NCBI GenBank assembly: GCA_018374635.1
Contig: JAHAEW010000013.1
Location: 1 to 50,166 of the forward strand
Reading direction: 5' to 3'
Length of the DNA stretch: 50,166 nucleotides
DNA from: Clostridiales bacterium
GTDB taxonomy: Bacteria > Bacillota > Clostridia > Oscillospirales > Oscillospiraceae
Every line of letters begins with the position of its first letter. Within the stretch, counting starts at the first letter, position 1. This document shows, in pieces, positions 1 to 8,044 of the stretch. Made by a program: the position numbers and the translations under genes. The notes under the pieces are model-generated. The model had not been told where the DNA came from, did not search any database, and saw nothing but the letters and a program-made list of their open reading frames with translations.

Positions 1-1
1 C

Positions 2-217
2 AGCGAGATGGATGGAGAAGTCTGCTTGAAGGTTGATGTGCGGAAGAACAAGGATGCTGCCCGGCTGCACGAGATGCTCTGCTCCTGGCAGCAGGCCGCT
101 GCCATGCTGGAGGCGGGCGAAATCTCCAAAGAGGATTACGACAAGTGGCGCTACCACTATCCGGAGTTTGACAAAGCCCAGACCTATGTGAAGGTGCCGC
201 CCCAGGACCTCTTTTGA
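2..217 (+). CDS. Unrecognised small or partial protein at element end
   Basis: The reading frame is open from base 2 to a TGA at 215-217. The first ATG is at base 8 and would give 69 residues, but the frame is also open upstream of it, so this may be the C-terminal end of a longer protein that begins outside the window. The product is charged and mostly helical, with no signal peptide, membrane segment or metal motif. I do not recognise the family. It ends about 200 bases from the 3' end of guaA, behind a strong bidirectional terminator and a pair of short direct repeats. That is a typical position for the last gene of an element integrated at guaA; this reading is inference. Confidence 0.5.
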   Translation, partial: SEMDGEVCLKVDVRKNKDAARLHEMLCSWQQAAAMLEAGEISKEDYDKWRYHYPEFDKAQTYVKVPPQDLF

Positions 218-275
218 CCCTCTCACTTGTAGGCCACGGGAGAGGCCGTTTGTTGCACAAAATAATAATAAAAAG

Positions 276-321
276 AAAAAGAGAGCTAACTGACTAATCA
301 AAATCAGTTAGCTCTCTTTTT
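276..321. terminator. Bidirectional rho-independent terminator
   Basis: Perfect 18-bp inverted repeat (276-293 and 304-321) with a 10-base loop. The arms begin in A5 and end in T5, so it can terminate transcription on either strand. It separates the small plus-strand gene at the left edge from leftward guaA. Confidence 0.85.
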
Positions 322-338
322 ATGAATAATAAAAAAGT

Positions 339-356
339 GTTGCCAAATCGTTGCCA
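339..356. repeat. Tandem GTTGCCA repeats beside guaA 3' end
   Basis: GTTGCCA occurs at 339-345 and 350-356, an 11-base period (about one helical turn). Direct repeats on the same DNA face near an integration point resemble arm-type integrase sites. The match to that class is inference from position and spacing. Confidence 0.35.
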
Positions 357-414
357 CGAAGGGCCTTAACCCCTCAAAAACCCAGTAAAATCAGGCTTTT
401 CCGGACTTCTGAAA

Positions 415-1956
415 TTATTCCCATTCAATGGTGGCCGGGGGCTTGCTCGTGATGTCGTAGCAGATGCGGTTGATACCGGGCACCTCGTTGACGATGCGCA
501 CGCTGACCTTGTCCAGCACCTCATAGGGAATGCGAGCCCAGTCGGCGGTCATGAAGTCGGAAGTGGTCACGGCGCGCAGAGCCAGAGTGTAATCGTAGGT
601 GCGTCCGTCGCCCATGACCCCCACAGAACGGGTGTTGGTGAGCACAGCGAAATACTGGTTGATGGAGGTATCCAGTCCAGCCGCGGCGATCTCCTCCCGG
701 TAGATGGCGTCGGCGTCCCGCAGGGTGTCCAGCTTCTCCTTGGTCAGATCGCCGATGACCCGGATGGCAAGGCCCGGGCCGGGGAAGGGCTGGCGCATGA
801 CCAGATACTCGGGCAGGCCCAGCTCCCGGCCCAGCTGACGGACCTCGTCCTTGAAGAGCAGACGCAGAGGCTCGATGATCTCCTTGAAGTCCACATAGTC
901 CGGCAGCCCGCCTACGTTGTGGTGGCTCTTGATGACGGCCGCGTCCCCCGCGCCCGACTCGATAACGTCGGGATAGATGGTGCCCTGGGCCAGGAAATCC
1001 ACTGTCCCGATCTTCTTGGCCTCCTCTTCAAAGACGCGGATGAACTCCTCTCCAATGATCTTGCGCTTGCGCTCTGGCTCATCCACACCGGCCAGCTTCT
1101 CCAGAAAGCGGGCCTCAGCGTCCACCCGCACAAAGTTCATGGCCCACTTGGAGAAGGCGGCCTCTACCTCGTCGCCCTCATTCTTGCGCATCAGGCCGTG
1201 GTCCACGAACACGCAGGTGAGCTGCTCCCCCACCGCCTCGGCCAGCAGGGCCGCGCACACGGAGGAGTCCACGCCGCCGGAGAGGGCCAGCAGGACCTTG
1301 CCGCTGCCCACCTTCTCCCGGATGTGGGTGATGGCGGTGCGCTTATAGTCGTCCATCGTCCAGTCGCCTGCCGCGCCGCACACCTCATAGAGGAAATTGC
1401 GGATCATCCTCACACCGTTCTCAGAGTGGTTGACCTCGGGATGGTACTGCACGCCGTAGAAGCCCCGCTTCTCATCCGCGATGGCCACGTTGGGGCAGTT
1501 GTCCGAGTGGGCCACCAGGGAAAAGCCCTCAGGCACCTTCTCCATATAATCCCCGTGGCTCATCCAGGAGATGCCCCGCTCGGGAAGGCCGTGGAAGAGC
1601 TTGCAGGACGTGTCATAGTAGGTCTCCGTCTTGCCGTACTCGCGGGCCGAGTCCTCCTGCGCGGCGGTCACCCGCCCTCCCAGGGTATGGGCCATGAGCT
1701 GACAGCCGTAGCAGATCCCCAGTACAGGCACCCCCAGCGCAAAGATGCCTGGGTCCACCTGGGGCGACTTTTCCTCATAGACCGAGTTCGGGCCGCCGGT
1801 AAAAATGAAGCCGATGGGCCGCTGTGCCTTGAGCTCTTCCAGCGGCGTGGTGTAGGGCTTTACCTCGCAGTACACGCCGCACTCACGGACACGGCGGGCA
1901 ATGAGCTGATTGTACTGGCCGCCGAAATCCAGTACGATGACAAGCTGATGGGACAT
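415..1956 (-). CDS. guaA: GMP synthase (glutamine-hydrolysing)
   Basis: Converts XMP to GMP using ATP and glutamine; a cytoplasmic purine pathway enzyme. The N-terminal class I glutamine amidotransferase domain shows the nucleophile motif GICYGCQ (Cys82) and the partner motif HPE. The central ATP pyrophosphatase domain shows the PP-loop SGGVDSS, and the C-terminal dimerisation domain ends in the family signature PPATIEWE. At 513 residues it is full length. I chose the ATG at 1956 because an AAGGGAAG ribosome site sits just upstream; an upstream GTG at 1962 in the same frame is less well placed. The 3' end of guaA is a well-known insertion site for integrative elements, which fits the mobile-looking DNA at 1-410. 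Confidence 0.97.
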   Translation of the reverse strand: MSHQLVIVLDFGGQYNQLIARRVRECGVYCEVKPYTTPLEELKAQRPIGFIFTGGPNSVYEEKSPQVDPGIFALGVPVLGICYGCQLMAHTLGGRVTAAQEDSAREYGKTETYYDTSCKLFHGLPERGISWMSHGDYMEKVPEGFSLVAHSDNCPNVAIADEKRGFYGVQYHPEVNHSENGVRMIRNFLYEVCGAAGDWTMDDYKRTAITHIREKVGSGKVLLALSGGVDSSVCAALLAEAVGEQLTCVFVDHGLMRKNEGDEVEAAFSKWAMNFVRVDAEARFLEKLAGVDEPERKRKIIGEEFIRVFEEEAKKIGTVDFLAQGTIYPDVIESGAGDAAVIKSHHNVGGLPDYVDFKEIIEPLRLLFKDEVRQLGRELGLPEYLVMRQPFPGPGLAIRVIGDLTKEKLDTLRDADAIYREEIAAAGLDTSINQYFAVLTNTRSVGVMGDGRTYDYTLALRAVTTSDFMTADWARIPYEVLDKVSVRIVNEVPGINRICYDITSKPPATIEWE

Positions 1957-2001
1957 ACGCACTTCCCTTTCTGGATATAAATTTTGAAGGATTTGCGTCT
2001 T

Positions 2002-2030
2002 ATTTTACCTCATATCCTCCGCTCTGACAA
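2002..2030 (-). promoter_or_regulatory. Probable sigma-A promoter of guaA
   Basis: On the minus strand, TTGTCA (2030-2025) is followed by 17 bases and TAAAAT (2007-2002), about 45 bases before the guaA start. Confidence 0.6.
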
Positions 2031-2150
2031 GTTCTCCGGCTTGTCTTTCTCCGCCGCAGGCTCATTTTTGTGCGCTTGTGCAAAGCATGCAGGGATAAAA
2101 GTACACCGCTCGGTCATACTGATAGGGATTTCAGGAGAGGAGGATGCGCT

Positions 2151-2834
2151 GTGGTCATTACCTTTCTGCGTACTATCATCCTATATCTGCTCATCATCAT
2201 CGGCATCCGCCTGATGGGAAAGCGCCAGGTAGGCGAGCTGGAACCCTCGGAACTGGTCCTGGCCCTCATCATTGCCGACCTGGCCGCCGTCCCCATGCAG
2301 GACTTGGGCATCCCGCTCCTGGCGGGGATCGTGCCCATCTTGACTCTGCTCTCCCTCACCATGGTGATCTCTGTGCTCAACCTGCGCAGCATCCGGTTCC
2401 GGGCCCTGCTCTGCGGACGTCCCAGCATCGTGGTGGAAGACGGCGTGGTCGTGGAGCACGAGCTGCGCCGCAACCGCTTTACTCTGGATGAGCTGATGGA
2501 AGAGCTGCGCCTCCAGGGGGTCACCGACCTCAACACCATCCGCTACGCCATTCTGGAGACCAACGGCCAGCTCTCGGTCCTTCTGCGCGCGGAGGAGCTC
2601 CCCCTCACCTCCAGGCAGATGGGCCGGCGGACGGAGGACGCCGGACTGCCCCTCCCCATCATCAACGATGGGCGGGTCATGGAGCGCAACTTACAGGCCC
2701 GGGGCCTGAACCGGGCGTGGCTCACGCACCAGATGGCCGAGCACAACATCACCCGGATACAGGACGTCTTCCTCCTCTCGGTGGACGAGGCGGGAGGGGT
2801 CTATTTTCTGGCAAAGGAGGCGCGCCGCCCTTGA
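2151..2834 (+). CDS. DUF421 / YetF-family membrane protein
   Basis: A 227-residue protein with three hydrophobic segments in the first 80 residues, followed by the cytosolic DUF421 (YetF) domain with its typical GRPSIVVEDG and DLNTIRYAILETNG stretches. Members are small inner-membrane proteins of poorly defined function, found in spore formers and relatives. The start is a GTG at 2151, placed by a strong GGAGAGGAGG site at 2133-2143. The stop codon overlaps the TTG start of the next gene, so the two are translationally coupled. The DUF421+DUF4363 pairing is a recurrent clostridial arrangement, which suggests a shared membrane function. Confidence 0.85.
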   Translation: MVITFLRTIILYLLIIIGIRLMGKRQVGELEPSELVLALIIADLAAVPMQDLGIPLLAGIVPILTLLSLTMVISVLNLRSIRFRALLCGRPSIVVEDGVVVEHELRRNRFTLDELMEELRLQGVTDLNTIRYAILETNGQLSVLLRAEELPLTSRQMGRRTEDAGLPLPIINDGRVMERNLQARGLNRAWLTHQMAEHNITRIQDVFLLSVDEAGGVYFLAKEARRP

Positions 2835-3211
2835 AACGGCTTTGGATCGCAGCTGCCCTGCTCGCTCTGACCATGGGCGCTTCCCTGTGGCACTCCCGCC
2901 ATCTGGAGGCCTTCACCACTGCGCTGACCGGCCAGCTTGTCCAGGCCGAAACGCTGGCCCTCTCCGGGGAAAACCGCCGGGCCGAAACGCTGATCCGGCA
3001 GGCCAGAGACCAGTGGCTCTCCCAAAACACCTATCTCCACGTGACCCTCCGGCACGGGGACACCGATCAGATCCAGATCGGCTTTGACGAGGCCCTTCAG
3101 CTTCTGCGCACGGGAGAGCTGGGCGAATATGCCGCCGCCACCGCCCGTCTCATGGCCGACCTGAAGCTCCTCACCGAGGCCGAACAGCTCACACTGGAAA
3201 ACCTCTTTTAA
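2831..3211 (+). CDS. DUF4363-family membrane-anchored protein
   Basis: A 126-residue protein with one N-terminal membrane helix (about residues 3-20) and a helical extracytoplasmic region. Length, topology and position behind a DUF421 gene match DUF4363. The start is a TTG at 2831 inside the DUF421 stop codon, 9 bases after AAAGGAGG (2814-2821). No catalytic motif is visible. It probably works with the DUF421 protein at the membrane; the biochemical role is unknown. Confidence 0.75.
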   Translation: MKRLWIAAALLALTMGASLWHSRHLEAFTTALTGQLVQAETLALSGENRRAETLIRQARDQWLSQNTYLHVTLRHGDTDQIQIGFDEALQLLRTGELGEYAAATARLMADLKLLTEAEQLTLENLF

Positions 3212-3295
3212 CTGGCGGCAAGGGCGTCCTCCCTTCCCATGTTTCAACTCATGCGTGAATGAAAAACACGGAACGGACTCCCCTGAGCAGATCGG

Positions 3296-3335
3296 ACAAG
3301 CCCCGCGGGTCACATGGTGTGCCCGCGGGGCTTGT
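3296..3335. terminator. GC-rich hairpin between convergent genes
   Basis: Perfect 14-bp inverted repeat (3296-3309 and 3322-3335) between the rightward DUF4363 gene and leftward trxA. There is no clear T-tract on either side, so efficiency is uncertain, but the position is that of a shared terminator. Confidence 0.6.
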
Positions 3336-3350
3336 ATGCTGGTTTCCGTG

Positions 3351-3668
3351 TTACAGGTTCGCGTCCAGTACCGCGGTATACGCCTGGGCCGGCATGAGGC
3401 CCACCTTTCGGTCGATCTCTCTGCCGTCCTTGAAGAAGATGACGCAGGGGATGCCCATGATCCCCAGCTGCATGGCGAGCTGCTGGTTTTCATCGGTGTT
3501 CAGCTTTCCAATGACCGCCTTCCCGTCATACTGCTCGGCCAGCTTCTCCACGGTGGGGCCCAGCATCCGGCAGGGGGCGCACCAGGGCGCCCACATGTCG
3601 ACCATGACCAGCCCTCCGGAGCTGACCGCCTTTTCCAGTCCCTGCTGATTGAAATGATAGAGTGCCAT
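3351..3668 (-). CDS. trxA: Thioredoxin
   Basis: A 105-residue cytoplasmic disulfide reductase of the classic thioredoxin fold. The active site is WCAPC (about residues 28-32) rather than the common WCGPC. The cis-proline loop is also present (GIMGIPC), followed by FFKDG. The ATG at 3668 is preceded by AAAGGAAG. It is the last gene of an arsR-trxB-trxA operon read leftward, 46 bases after trxB, so it is the obvious substrate of the neighbouring flavoprotein. The Gly-to-Ala change between the active-site cysteines and an extra Cys at the cis-Pro loop are noteworthy but not unknown in the family. Confidence 0.93.
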   Translation of the reverse strand: MALYHFNQQGLEKAVSSGGLVMVDMWAPWCAPCRMLGPTVEKLAEQYDGKAVIGKLNTDENQQLAMQLGIMGIPCVIFFKDGREIDRKVGLMPAQAYTAVLDANL

Positions 3669-3714
3669 ATCTTGTACTTCCTTTCTTCCCGTAGATGGGT
3701 CTTGATAAACGATT

Positions 3715-4584
3715 TCACCTGTGGAGACGCGGCTCCCGCTTTTTATCCAGATACTCCGCCGCCCGGTGGCCTGCGACGAGGCCTTCGCCCACCGCTTTGG
3801 AGATCTGGAGGGGAAGCCCGGTGCAGTCCCCCGCCGCGAATACCCCCGGGATCGAGGCGGCCATGTTCCGGTCCACCGCGATATACCCGTCCCGGAGCTC
3901 CAGCCCGGGCAGCAGCTCCCCGGGCGCCACGGAGGGACGCAGCAGAAACACGCAGGCGCAGGGGATCTCCTCCCCGTCCACCCGCAGGGCGGACACGCTC
4001 CCCTCCCCCACGATCTCCAGCTTGACGCCCCGGCGGAAGGGGATGGCCCCATCCAGGGTCTCCGGACGGGTTTTGGCCACATAGGTGACCTTGCAGCCCA
4101 GGCCGTGGAGGTAATTGGCCTCCTCGGGGGCCTCGGCCGACTGGCCGGCCACCACCACATCCCGTCCCCGGTAGAACATGCCGTCGCAGGTGGCACAGTA
4201 GCTCACGCCCATGCCCAGGTGCTCGGCCTCGCCGGGATACTTTGCCCCGTGGGCCGCGCCGGTGGCCAGGATGAGCGCCTCCCCCTCCACCACCTCGCTG
4301 CCCACGGAGACCAGGAATCCATCCTCCGCCGGCATGGCGTTGAGGGCCCGGCCGTACATCCGCTCCATGCCCAGCGCCGCGGCGTGGGCCTCGAACCGCT
4401 CCAGCAGCTCCCGCCCGGAGACCCCCGGTATGCCGGGGTAGTTGTCGACCTGTCCGGCCTTCCAGAGGGGAATGTCCTCCGGCCGGGCGCCCACTACCAG
4501 CACGCGCTTGTTTCGGGTCCTGGCCTGGACCGCGGCGGACAGCCCCGCCGGGCCCCCGCCGATGACGATGATATCATAACGCAA
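3715..4584 (-). CDS. Thioredoxin reductase-like flavoprotein, no NADPH motifs
   Basis: A 289-residue flavoprotein that should reduce the adjacent thioredoxin. The FAD motif GGGPAG is at residues 9-14, the redox-active pair CATC at 130-133, and the C-terminal FAD motif FAAGDCTG is present. The NADPH-binding signatures of standard TrxB are missing: GGGDSA is replaced by VVAGQSAEAPEE (about 144-155), and the HRRxxxR motif that holds the 2'-phosphate is replaced by VAKTRPE. Loss of both motifs is the known hallmark of ferredoxin-dependent (FFTR-type) clostridial reductases, so the electron donor may be ferredoxin; this is inference. Start is TTG 4584, placed by TAAGGAGGAA; it overlaps the arsR stop by 11 bases. 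Confidence 0.85.
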   Translation of the reverse strand: MRYDIIVIGGGPAGLSAAVQARTRNKRVLVVGARPEDIPLWKAGQVDNYPGIPGVSGRELLERFEAHAAALGMERMYGRALNAMPAEDGFLVSVGSEVVEGEALILATGAAHGAKYPGEAEHLGMGVSYCATCDGMFYRGRDVVVAGQSAEAPEEANYLHGLGCKVTYVAKTRPETLDGAIPFRRGVKLEIVGEGSVSALRVDGEEIPCACVFLLRPSVAPGELLPGLELRDGYIAVDRNMAASIPGVFAAGDCTGLPLQISKAVGEGLVAGHRAAEYLDKKREPRLHR

Positions 4585-4876
4585 GGTGATATTCCTCCTT
4601 ACAGTCGTCCAGAAGGGCCGCCACCACGGCCGCCGCCCTGGGGTCCGCCACTTCGTAATAGACCTCGTTCCCGCTGCGCACCGCGCGCACCACGCCGGCC
4701 GCCTTCAGCCTGGCCAGATGCTGGGAGATACAGGACTGGGACTGCCCCGTCTGTTCCTCCATGCAGCGCACGTTCCGGCAGCCGCACCGCAGCAGCCCCC
4801 GTACCAGCTTCAGCCGCAGGGGATGGGCCAGGGCCTTGAGCAGCTCGGCCCGCTCCTCAAACGGACATTCATACAT
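4574..4876 (-). CDS. ArsR-family winged-helix repressor
   Basis: A 100-residue DNA-binding protein with the ArsR/SmtB winged-helix fold: KALAHPLRLKLVRGLL, then the recognition helix QSQSCISQHLARLKAAGVV and the wing YYEV. Cysteines lie at the sensor helix and nearby (CGC, then C seven residues on, then C in the recognition helix), a place where family members bind metals or sense oxidation. It is first in the arsR-trxB-trxA operon and overlaps trxB, so it probably represses its own operon through the palindrome at 4904-4919 and responds to thiol stress or metal. The ligand cannot be told from sequence. Confidence 0.88.
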   Translation of the reverse strand: MYECPFEERAELLKALAHPLRLKLVRGLLRCGCRNVRCMEEQTGQSQSCISQHLARLKAAGVVRAVRSGNEVYYEVADPRAAAVVAALLDDCKEEYHLAL

Positions 4877-4903
4877 TCTGCTTTCCCCCTTCCAGTTTTA
4901 TTT

Positions 4904-4938
4904 GAATATTATTATATTCTAATATTATAATTTGTCAA
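4904..4938 (-). promoter_or_regulatory. arsR-trx promoter with overlapping palindromic operator
   Basis: On the minus strand, consensus TTGACA (4938-4933), 16 bases, then consensus TATAAT (4916-4911). A palindrome with arms GAATAT/ATATTC and a 4-base centre (4904-4919) covers the -10 box. An AT-rich dyad over a near-perfect promoter is what an ArsR-type repressor would use. Confidence 0.75.
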
Positions 4939-4965
4939 GAGTCTTTTCTTTCATCCGGCGGACTC

Positions 4966-4995
4966 TTGCCCTGACTCCGGTCTCTATGGTAGAAT
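4966..4995 (+). promoter_or_regulatory. Probable promoter of the antiporter gene
   Basis: TTGCCC (4966-4971), 18 bases, TAGAAT (4990-4995), about 40 bases before the TTG start at 5037. Confidence 0.5.
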
Positions 4996-5036
4996 ATCCA
5001 TATCTCCCACTCCATATTCCAAGAAAGGAGCCTGTT

Positions 5037-6650
5037 TTGACACTACTTTTGCTGTTTATTGCCACGATTCTGCTGCTGAGCGTTCTGCTGAGCAAACTCT
5101 CCGCCCATGTGGGCATGCCGGTGCTGCTGGCCTTTCTGTTCCTGGGGATGCTGTTCGGCTCGGACGGTCTGGCGCACATTCCCTTTGAGAATTATGACTT
5201 TGCCAATCAGATCAGCACGGTCGCTCTGCTCTTCATTATTTTTTACGGCGGATTCGGCACAAATTGGAAGGCGGCCCGGCGGGTCGCCCTGCCCTCCATC
5301 CTGCTCTCCACCCTGGGCGTGCTCCTGACGGCGGCTCTGACCGCCCTGTTCTGTGCCGTGGTTCTGCGCTTCCCGTGGCAGGAGAGCTTTCTCCTGGGCG
5401 CGGTGCTCAGTTCGACCGACGCCGCCTCCGTCTTTTCCATTCTGCGCTCCAAGCGCCTGAGCCTGCGCTTCCACACCGCCTCCATGCTGGAGCTGGAGAG
5501 CGGCAGCAACGACCCCTTCTCCTACACGCTGACCTGTCTGGCGCTGGCCCTCCTGGGCGGCGGCCTGTCCCCGGGCATGGTGGTAAAGATTGCCGCCAGT
5601 CAGATCCTGTTCGGCCTGGCCTGCGGCGCCGGACTGGCCGCGCTCTCGGTCTGGCTGCTCCGCCGTCTGCCCCGGGGCGCCTCCGGATACGGCCCGCTCA
5701 TCATCGTGGGAATCGCCCTTTTCTCCTATGCCCTTCCCACCGCCATCGGCGGGAACGGCTATCTCAGCGCCTACCTGGTGGGCATTGTTTTGGGCGGCGA
5801 GAAGTGGCCGGAGAAAAAGGAACTGGTACACTTTCTGGACGGCGTGACCAGTCTGATGCAGCTCACCCTCTTTTTCCTGCTGGGACTGCTCTCCTTCCCC
5901 TCCCGTCTTCCGGCCGTGCTTCCCACCGCCCTGGCGGTCACCCTCTTTCTGACCCTTCTGGCCCGGCCCGCGGTGGTGGCCCTTCTCCTCTCCCCCTTCC
6001 GGGCGCCGCCCCGCCAGCAGATACTGGTAGCCTGGTCCGGCCTGCGGGGGGCCACTTCCATCGTCTTTGCCATTCTGGCCGTCATTGACCGGGCCAGCAT
6101 TTCCCGGGACCTGTTTCACATCGCGTTCTGTGTGGTGCTCCTCTCCATCGGAGTTCAGGGCACCCTTCTTCCCTGGTGCGCCAAGCGGCTGGATATGATC
6201 GACGACCGGGAGGACGTACTCAAGACCTTCAGCGATTACAGCGAAGATACGCCCATCCAGTTTATCCAGCTCTCCATCGGCGCGGAGCACCCCTGGAAGG
6301 GCGTTCCCCTGCGGGAGGCGCCCCTCCCTCCCGACACCCGGGCCGCCATGGTCCTGCGGCAGGGCCAGCGCATCCTTCCCCGGGGCGACACCGCCCTGGA
6401 GAGCGGCGATATCCTGGTTCTCAGCGCCCTGGCCTATGCGGACACCACCCAGCTCTCCCTCTCGGAGGTCACTCTGGACCAGAACCACGACTGGACCGGC
6501 CGTCCCATCTCCGCCGTGGACTGGGGCGGTTCCTCTGTCCTGCTGGTTCTGCGGGGCGGGGAGACCCTGATCCCCACCGGCGACCTGGTCTTACAGGCCG
6601 GAGATCTGCTTGTGCTGGCGGACGATCCCCTGCCCGGACCGGTTTTTTAA
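5037..6650 (+). CDS. CPA1 cation/proton antiporter with two RCK_C domains
   Basis: A 537-residue inner-membrane antiporter of the NhaP2/CvrA/CpaA type exchanging K+ or Na+ for H+. The first ~385 residues hold about 12 hydrophobic segments of the Na_H_Exchanger fold, including SSTDAASV and ESGSNDPF (acidic ion-binding region). Two cytosolic TrkA_C/RCK_C domains follow (about 420-475 and 480-535), each ending in a GD(I/L)LVL pattern. In Firmicutes such domains on CpaA bind cyclic di-AMP, so osmotic control by c-di-AMP is plausible; this is inference. The TTG start at 5037 is 6 bases after AAAGGAG; in-frame starts further upstream lack ribosome sites and would read through the promoter. Confidence 0.9.
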   Translation: MTLLLLFIATILLLSVLLSKLSAHVGMPVLLAFLFLGMLFGSDGLAHIPFENYDFANQISTVALLFIIFYGGFGTNWKAARRVALPSILLSTLGVLLTAALTALFCAVVLRFPWQESFLLGAVLSSTDAASVFSILRSKRLSLRFHTASMLELESGSNDPFSYTLTCLALALLGGGLSPGMVVKIAASQILFGLACGAGLAALSVWLLRRLPRGASGYGPLIIVGIALFSYALPTAIGGNGYLSAYLVGIVLGGEKWPEKKELVHFLDGVTSLMQLTLFFLLGLLSFPSRLPAVLPTALAVTLFLTLLARPAVVALLLSPFRAPPRQQILVAWSGLRGATSIVFAILAVIDRASISRDLFHIAFCVVLLSIGVQGTLLPWCAKRLDMIDDREDVLKTFSDYSEDTPIQFIQLSIGAEHPWKGVPLREAPLPPDTRAAMVLRQGQRILPRGDTALESGDILVLSALAYADTTQLSLSEVTLDQNHDWTGRPISAVDWGGSSVLLVLRGGETLIPTGDLVLQAGDLLVLADDPLPGPVF

Positions 6651-6654
6651 CTTT

Positions 6655-6684
6655 TTTACTAAAGGCTCCTTTTTTGGATATGCT
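6655..6684 (+). promoter_or_regulatory. Possible ldh promoter
   Basis: TTTACT (6655-6660), 18 bases, TATGCT (6679-6684), immediately after the antiporter stop and 70 bases before the ldh start. Weak match, judged mainly on position. Confidence 0.35.
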
Positions 6685-6753
6685 AAGAGCAGTTATCCCC
6701 CGCCGCTGTCTCGAGAGCGAGATCCATTCTCACCTTTGGAAAGGAGCATTCCC

Positions 6754-7698
6754 ATGTTGAACCCCCGCAAAGTAGCCGTGATCGGCTGTGGTTTTGTCGG
6801 CGCGTCCATCGCCTTCGCGCTGATGCAGCGCGGCCTGTTTTCCGAAATGGTCCTGCTGGATGTGGACCAGGCCAAGGCAGAGGGCGAGGCCATGGACCTG
6901 AGCGACGGCCTCCCCTATGCCGCGTCCATGGATATTTATGCCGGAACCTACGACGATGTGACCGACTGCGCCCTCATCGTCCTCACCGCCGGCGTCAATC
7001 AGAAGCCGGGCGAGAGCCGTCTGGACCTCATCAGCCGCAACATCCAGATCCTTCAGTCCATCGTGCCCCAGATCCGGGCGCGGAAATTTGACGGCATCCT
7101 GCTGGTGGTCACAAACCCTGTGGACGTGCTCACCTATGCCGCCTGGCGGCTCTCCGGCCTGCCCGCCCAGCGGGTCATCGGATCGGGGACCGTATTGGAT
7201 ACCGCCCGCCTCAAGCAGCTGCTGGGGCAGCATCTCCAGGTGGACAGCCGCAATATCCACGCCTTTATCATCGGAGAGCACGGCGACAGCGAGCTGGCCG
7301 TATGGAGCGGCGCCAATGTATCCGGCCTGAATCTGGATGATTTCTGCCGCCTGCGGGGCATGCAGAATGACCCCTCCGCCATGCAGGCGATCTACGAGAC
7401 GGTGCGGAACAGCGCCTATGAGATCATCCGGCGCAAAGGGGCCACCTACTACGGCATCGCCATGGCCGTCAGCCGCATCGCGGAGTGCATCGTGAAAGAC
7501 GAGCACGCGGTCCTCCCGGTCTCGGTGGTGCTCCACGGCGAGTACGGCCTGGAGGAATTGTCCCTCAGCATTCCCGCCATTCTCGGCTCAAACGGTGTGG
7601 AGCAGGTGCTGGAGATCCCTCTGAACGGCAGTGAACGCATGGCTCTGACCAACTCTGCCGGACAGCTGCGTGACATCGTGCAGCGTCTACCCCTTTGA
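6754..7698 (+). CDS. ldh: L-lactate dehydrogenase
   Basis: A 314-residue NAD-dependent enzyme interconverting pyruvate and L-lactate at the end of glycolysis. The Rossmann motif GCGFVGAS lies at about residues 10-17. The substrate loop reads AGVNQKPGESR, where the Q-K-P pattern distinguishes lactate from malate dehydrogenases. NPVDVLTY carries part of the catalytic pocket, and GEHGDSE holds the catalytic histidine. The start ATG at 6754 follows AAAGGAG. A terminator follows the stop, so it is probably monocistronic. Confidence 0.96.
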   Translation: MLNPRKVAVIGCGFVGASIAFALMQRGLFSEMVLLDVDQAKAEGEAMDLSDGLPYAASMDIYAGTYDDVTDCALIVLTAGVNQKPGESRLDLISRNIQILQSIVPQIRARKFDGILLVVTNPVDVLTYAAWRLSGLPAQRVIGSGTVLDTARLKQLLGQHLQVDSRNIHAFIIGEHGDSELAVWSGANVSGLNLDDFCRLRGMQNDPSAMQAIYETVRNSAYEIIRRKGATYYGIAMAVSRIAECIVKDEHAVLPVSVVLHGEYGLEELSLSIPAILGSNGVEQVLEIPLNGSERMALTNSAGQLRDIVQRLPL

Positions 7699-7708
7699 AC
7701 CATCTCTG

Positions 7709-7740
7709 TCTGCCCGGGTGTCCCCCAGGCAGACTTTTCT
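7709..7740 (+). terminator. Terminator of ldh
   Basis: GTCTGCC (7709-7715) pairs with GGCAGAC (7728-7734), followed by TTTTCTTTT. Confidence 0.75.
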
Positions 7741-7760
7741 TTTATGAGAGGAAAAAACAG

Positions 7761-7789
7761 TTGACTAGATGTAAAAGATATGGTATTAT
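7761..7789 (+). promoter_or_regulatory. tRNA-Thr promoter
   Basis: TTGACT (7761-7766), 17 bases, TATTAT (7784-7789), 36 bases before the tRNA. Close to the sigma-A consensus. Confidence 0.75.
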
Positions 7790-7825
7790 TTTTATCTGTC
7801 GAGGACATATCTCTTTTTCCGCAAT

Positions 7826-7901
7826 GCTGGAATAGCTCAGTCGGTAGAGCAGCTGATTCGTAATCAGCAGGTCGCGTGTTCAAGTCACGTTTCCAGCTCC
7901 A
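7826..7901 (+). tRNA. tRNA-Thr (anticodon CGT)
   Basis: Complete cloverleaf: acceptor GCTGGAA pairs with TTCCAGC, and the anticodon stem GCTGA/TCAGC encloses the loop TTCGTAA with anticodon CGT, reading ACG. T-arm GTTCAAGTC, discriminator T, and an encoded CCA at 7899-7901. It has its own promoter and terminator. It marks the left border of the accessory block that runs to about 17.7 kb; tRNA genes often serve as island borders, but I found no second copy of its 3' end in the window. Confidence 0.96.
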
Positions 7902-7945
7902 GAAAGTCTCAGTGCCGCAATGGTACTGAGACTTTCTTTTTTATT
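7901..7945 (+). terminator. tRNA-Thr terminator
   Basis: AGAAAGTCTCAGT (7901-7913) pairs with ACTGAGACTTTCT (7925-7937) and runs into a T-tract. Confidence 0.85.
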
Positions 7946-8044
7946 CTCCCCCCCGGCCTGTCCTGGATTTTTGTGGACGATGGCTCCCGCCCGACCTGGA
8001 CGGAAGAGCCGAAGACCGCAGAGCATCCCGGAGATATAAAAGTG

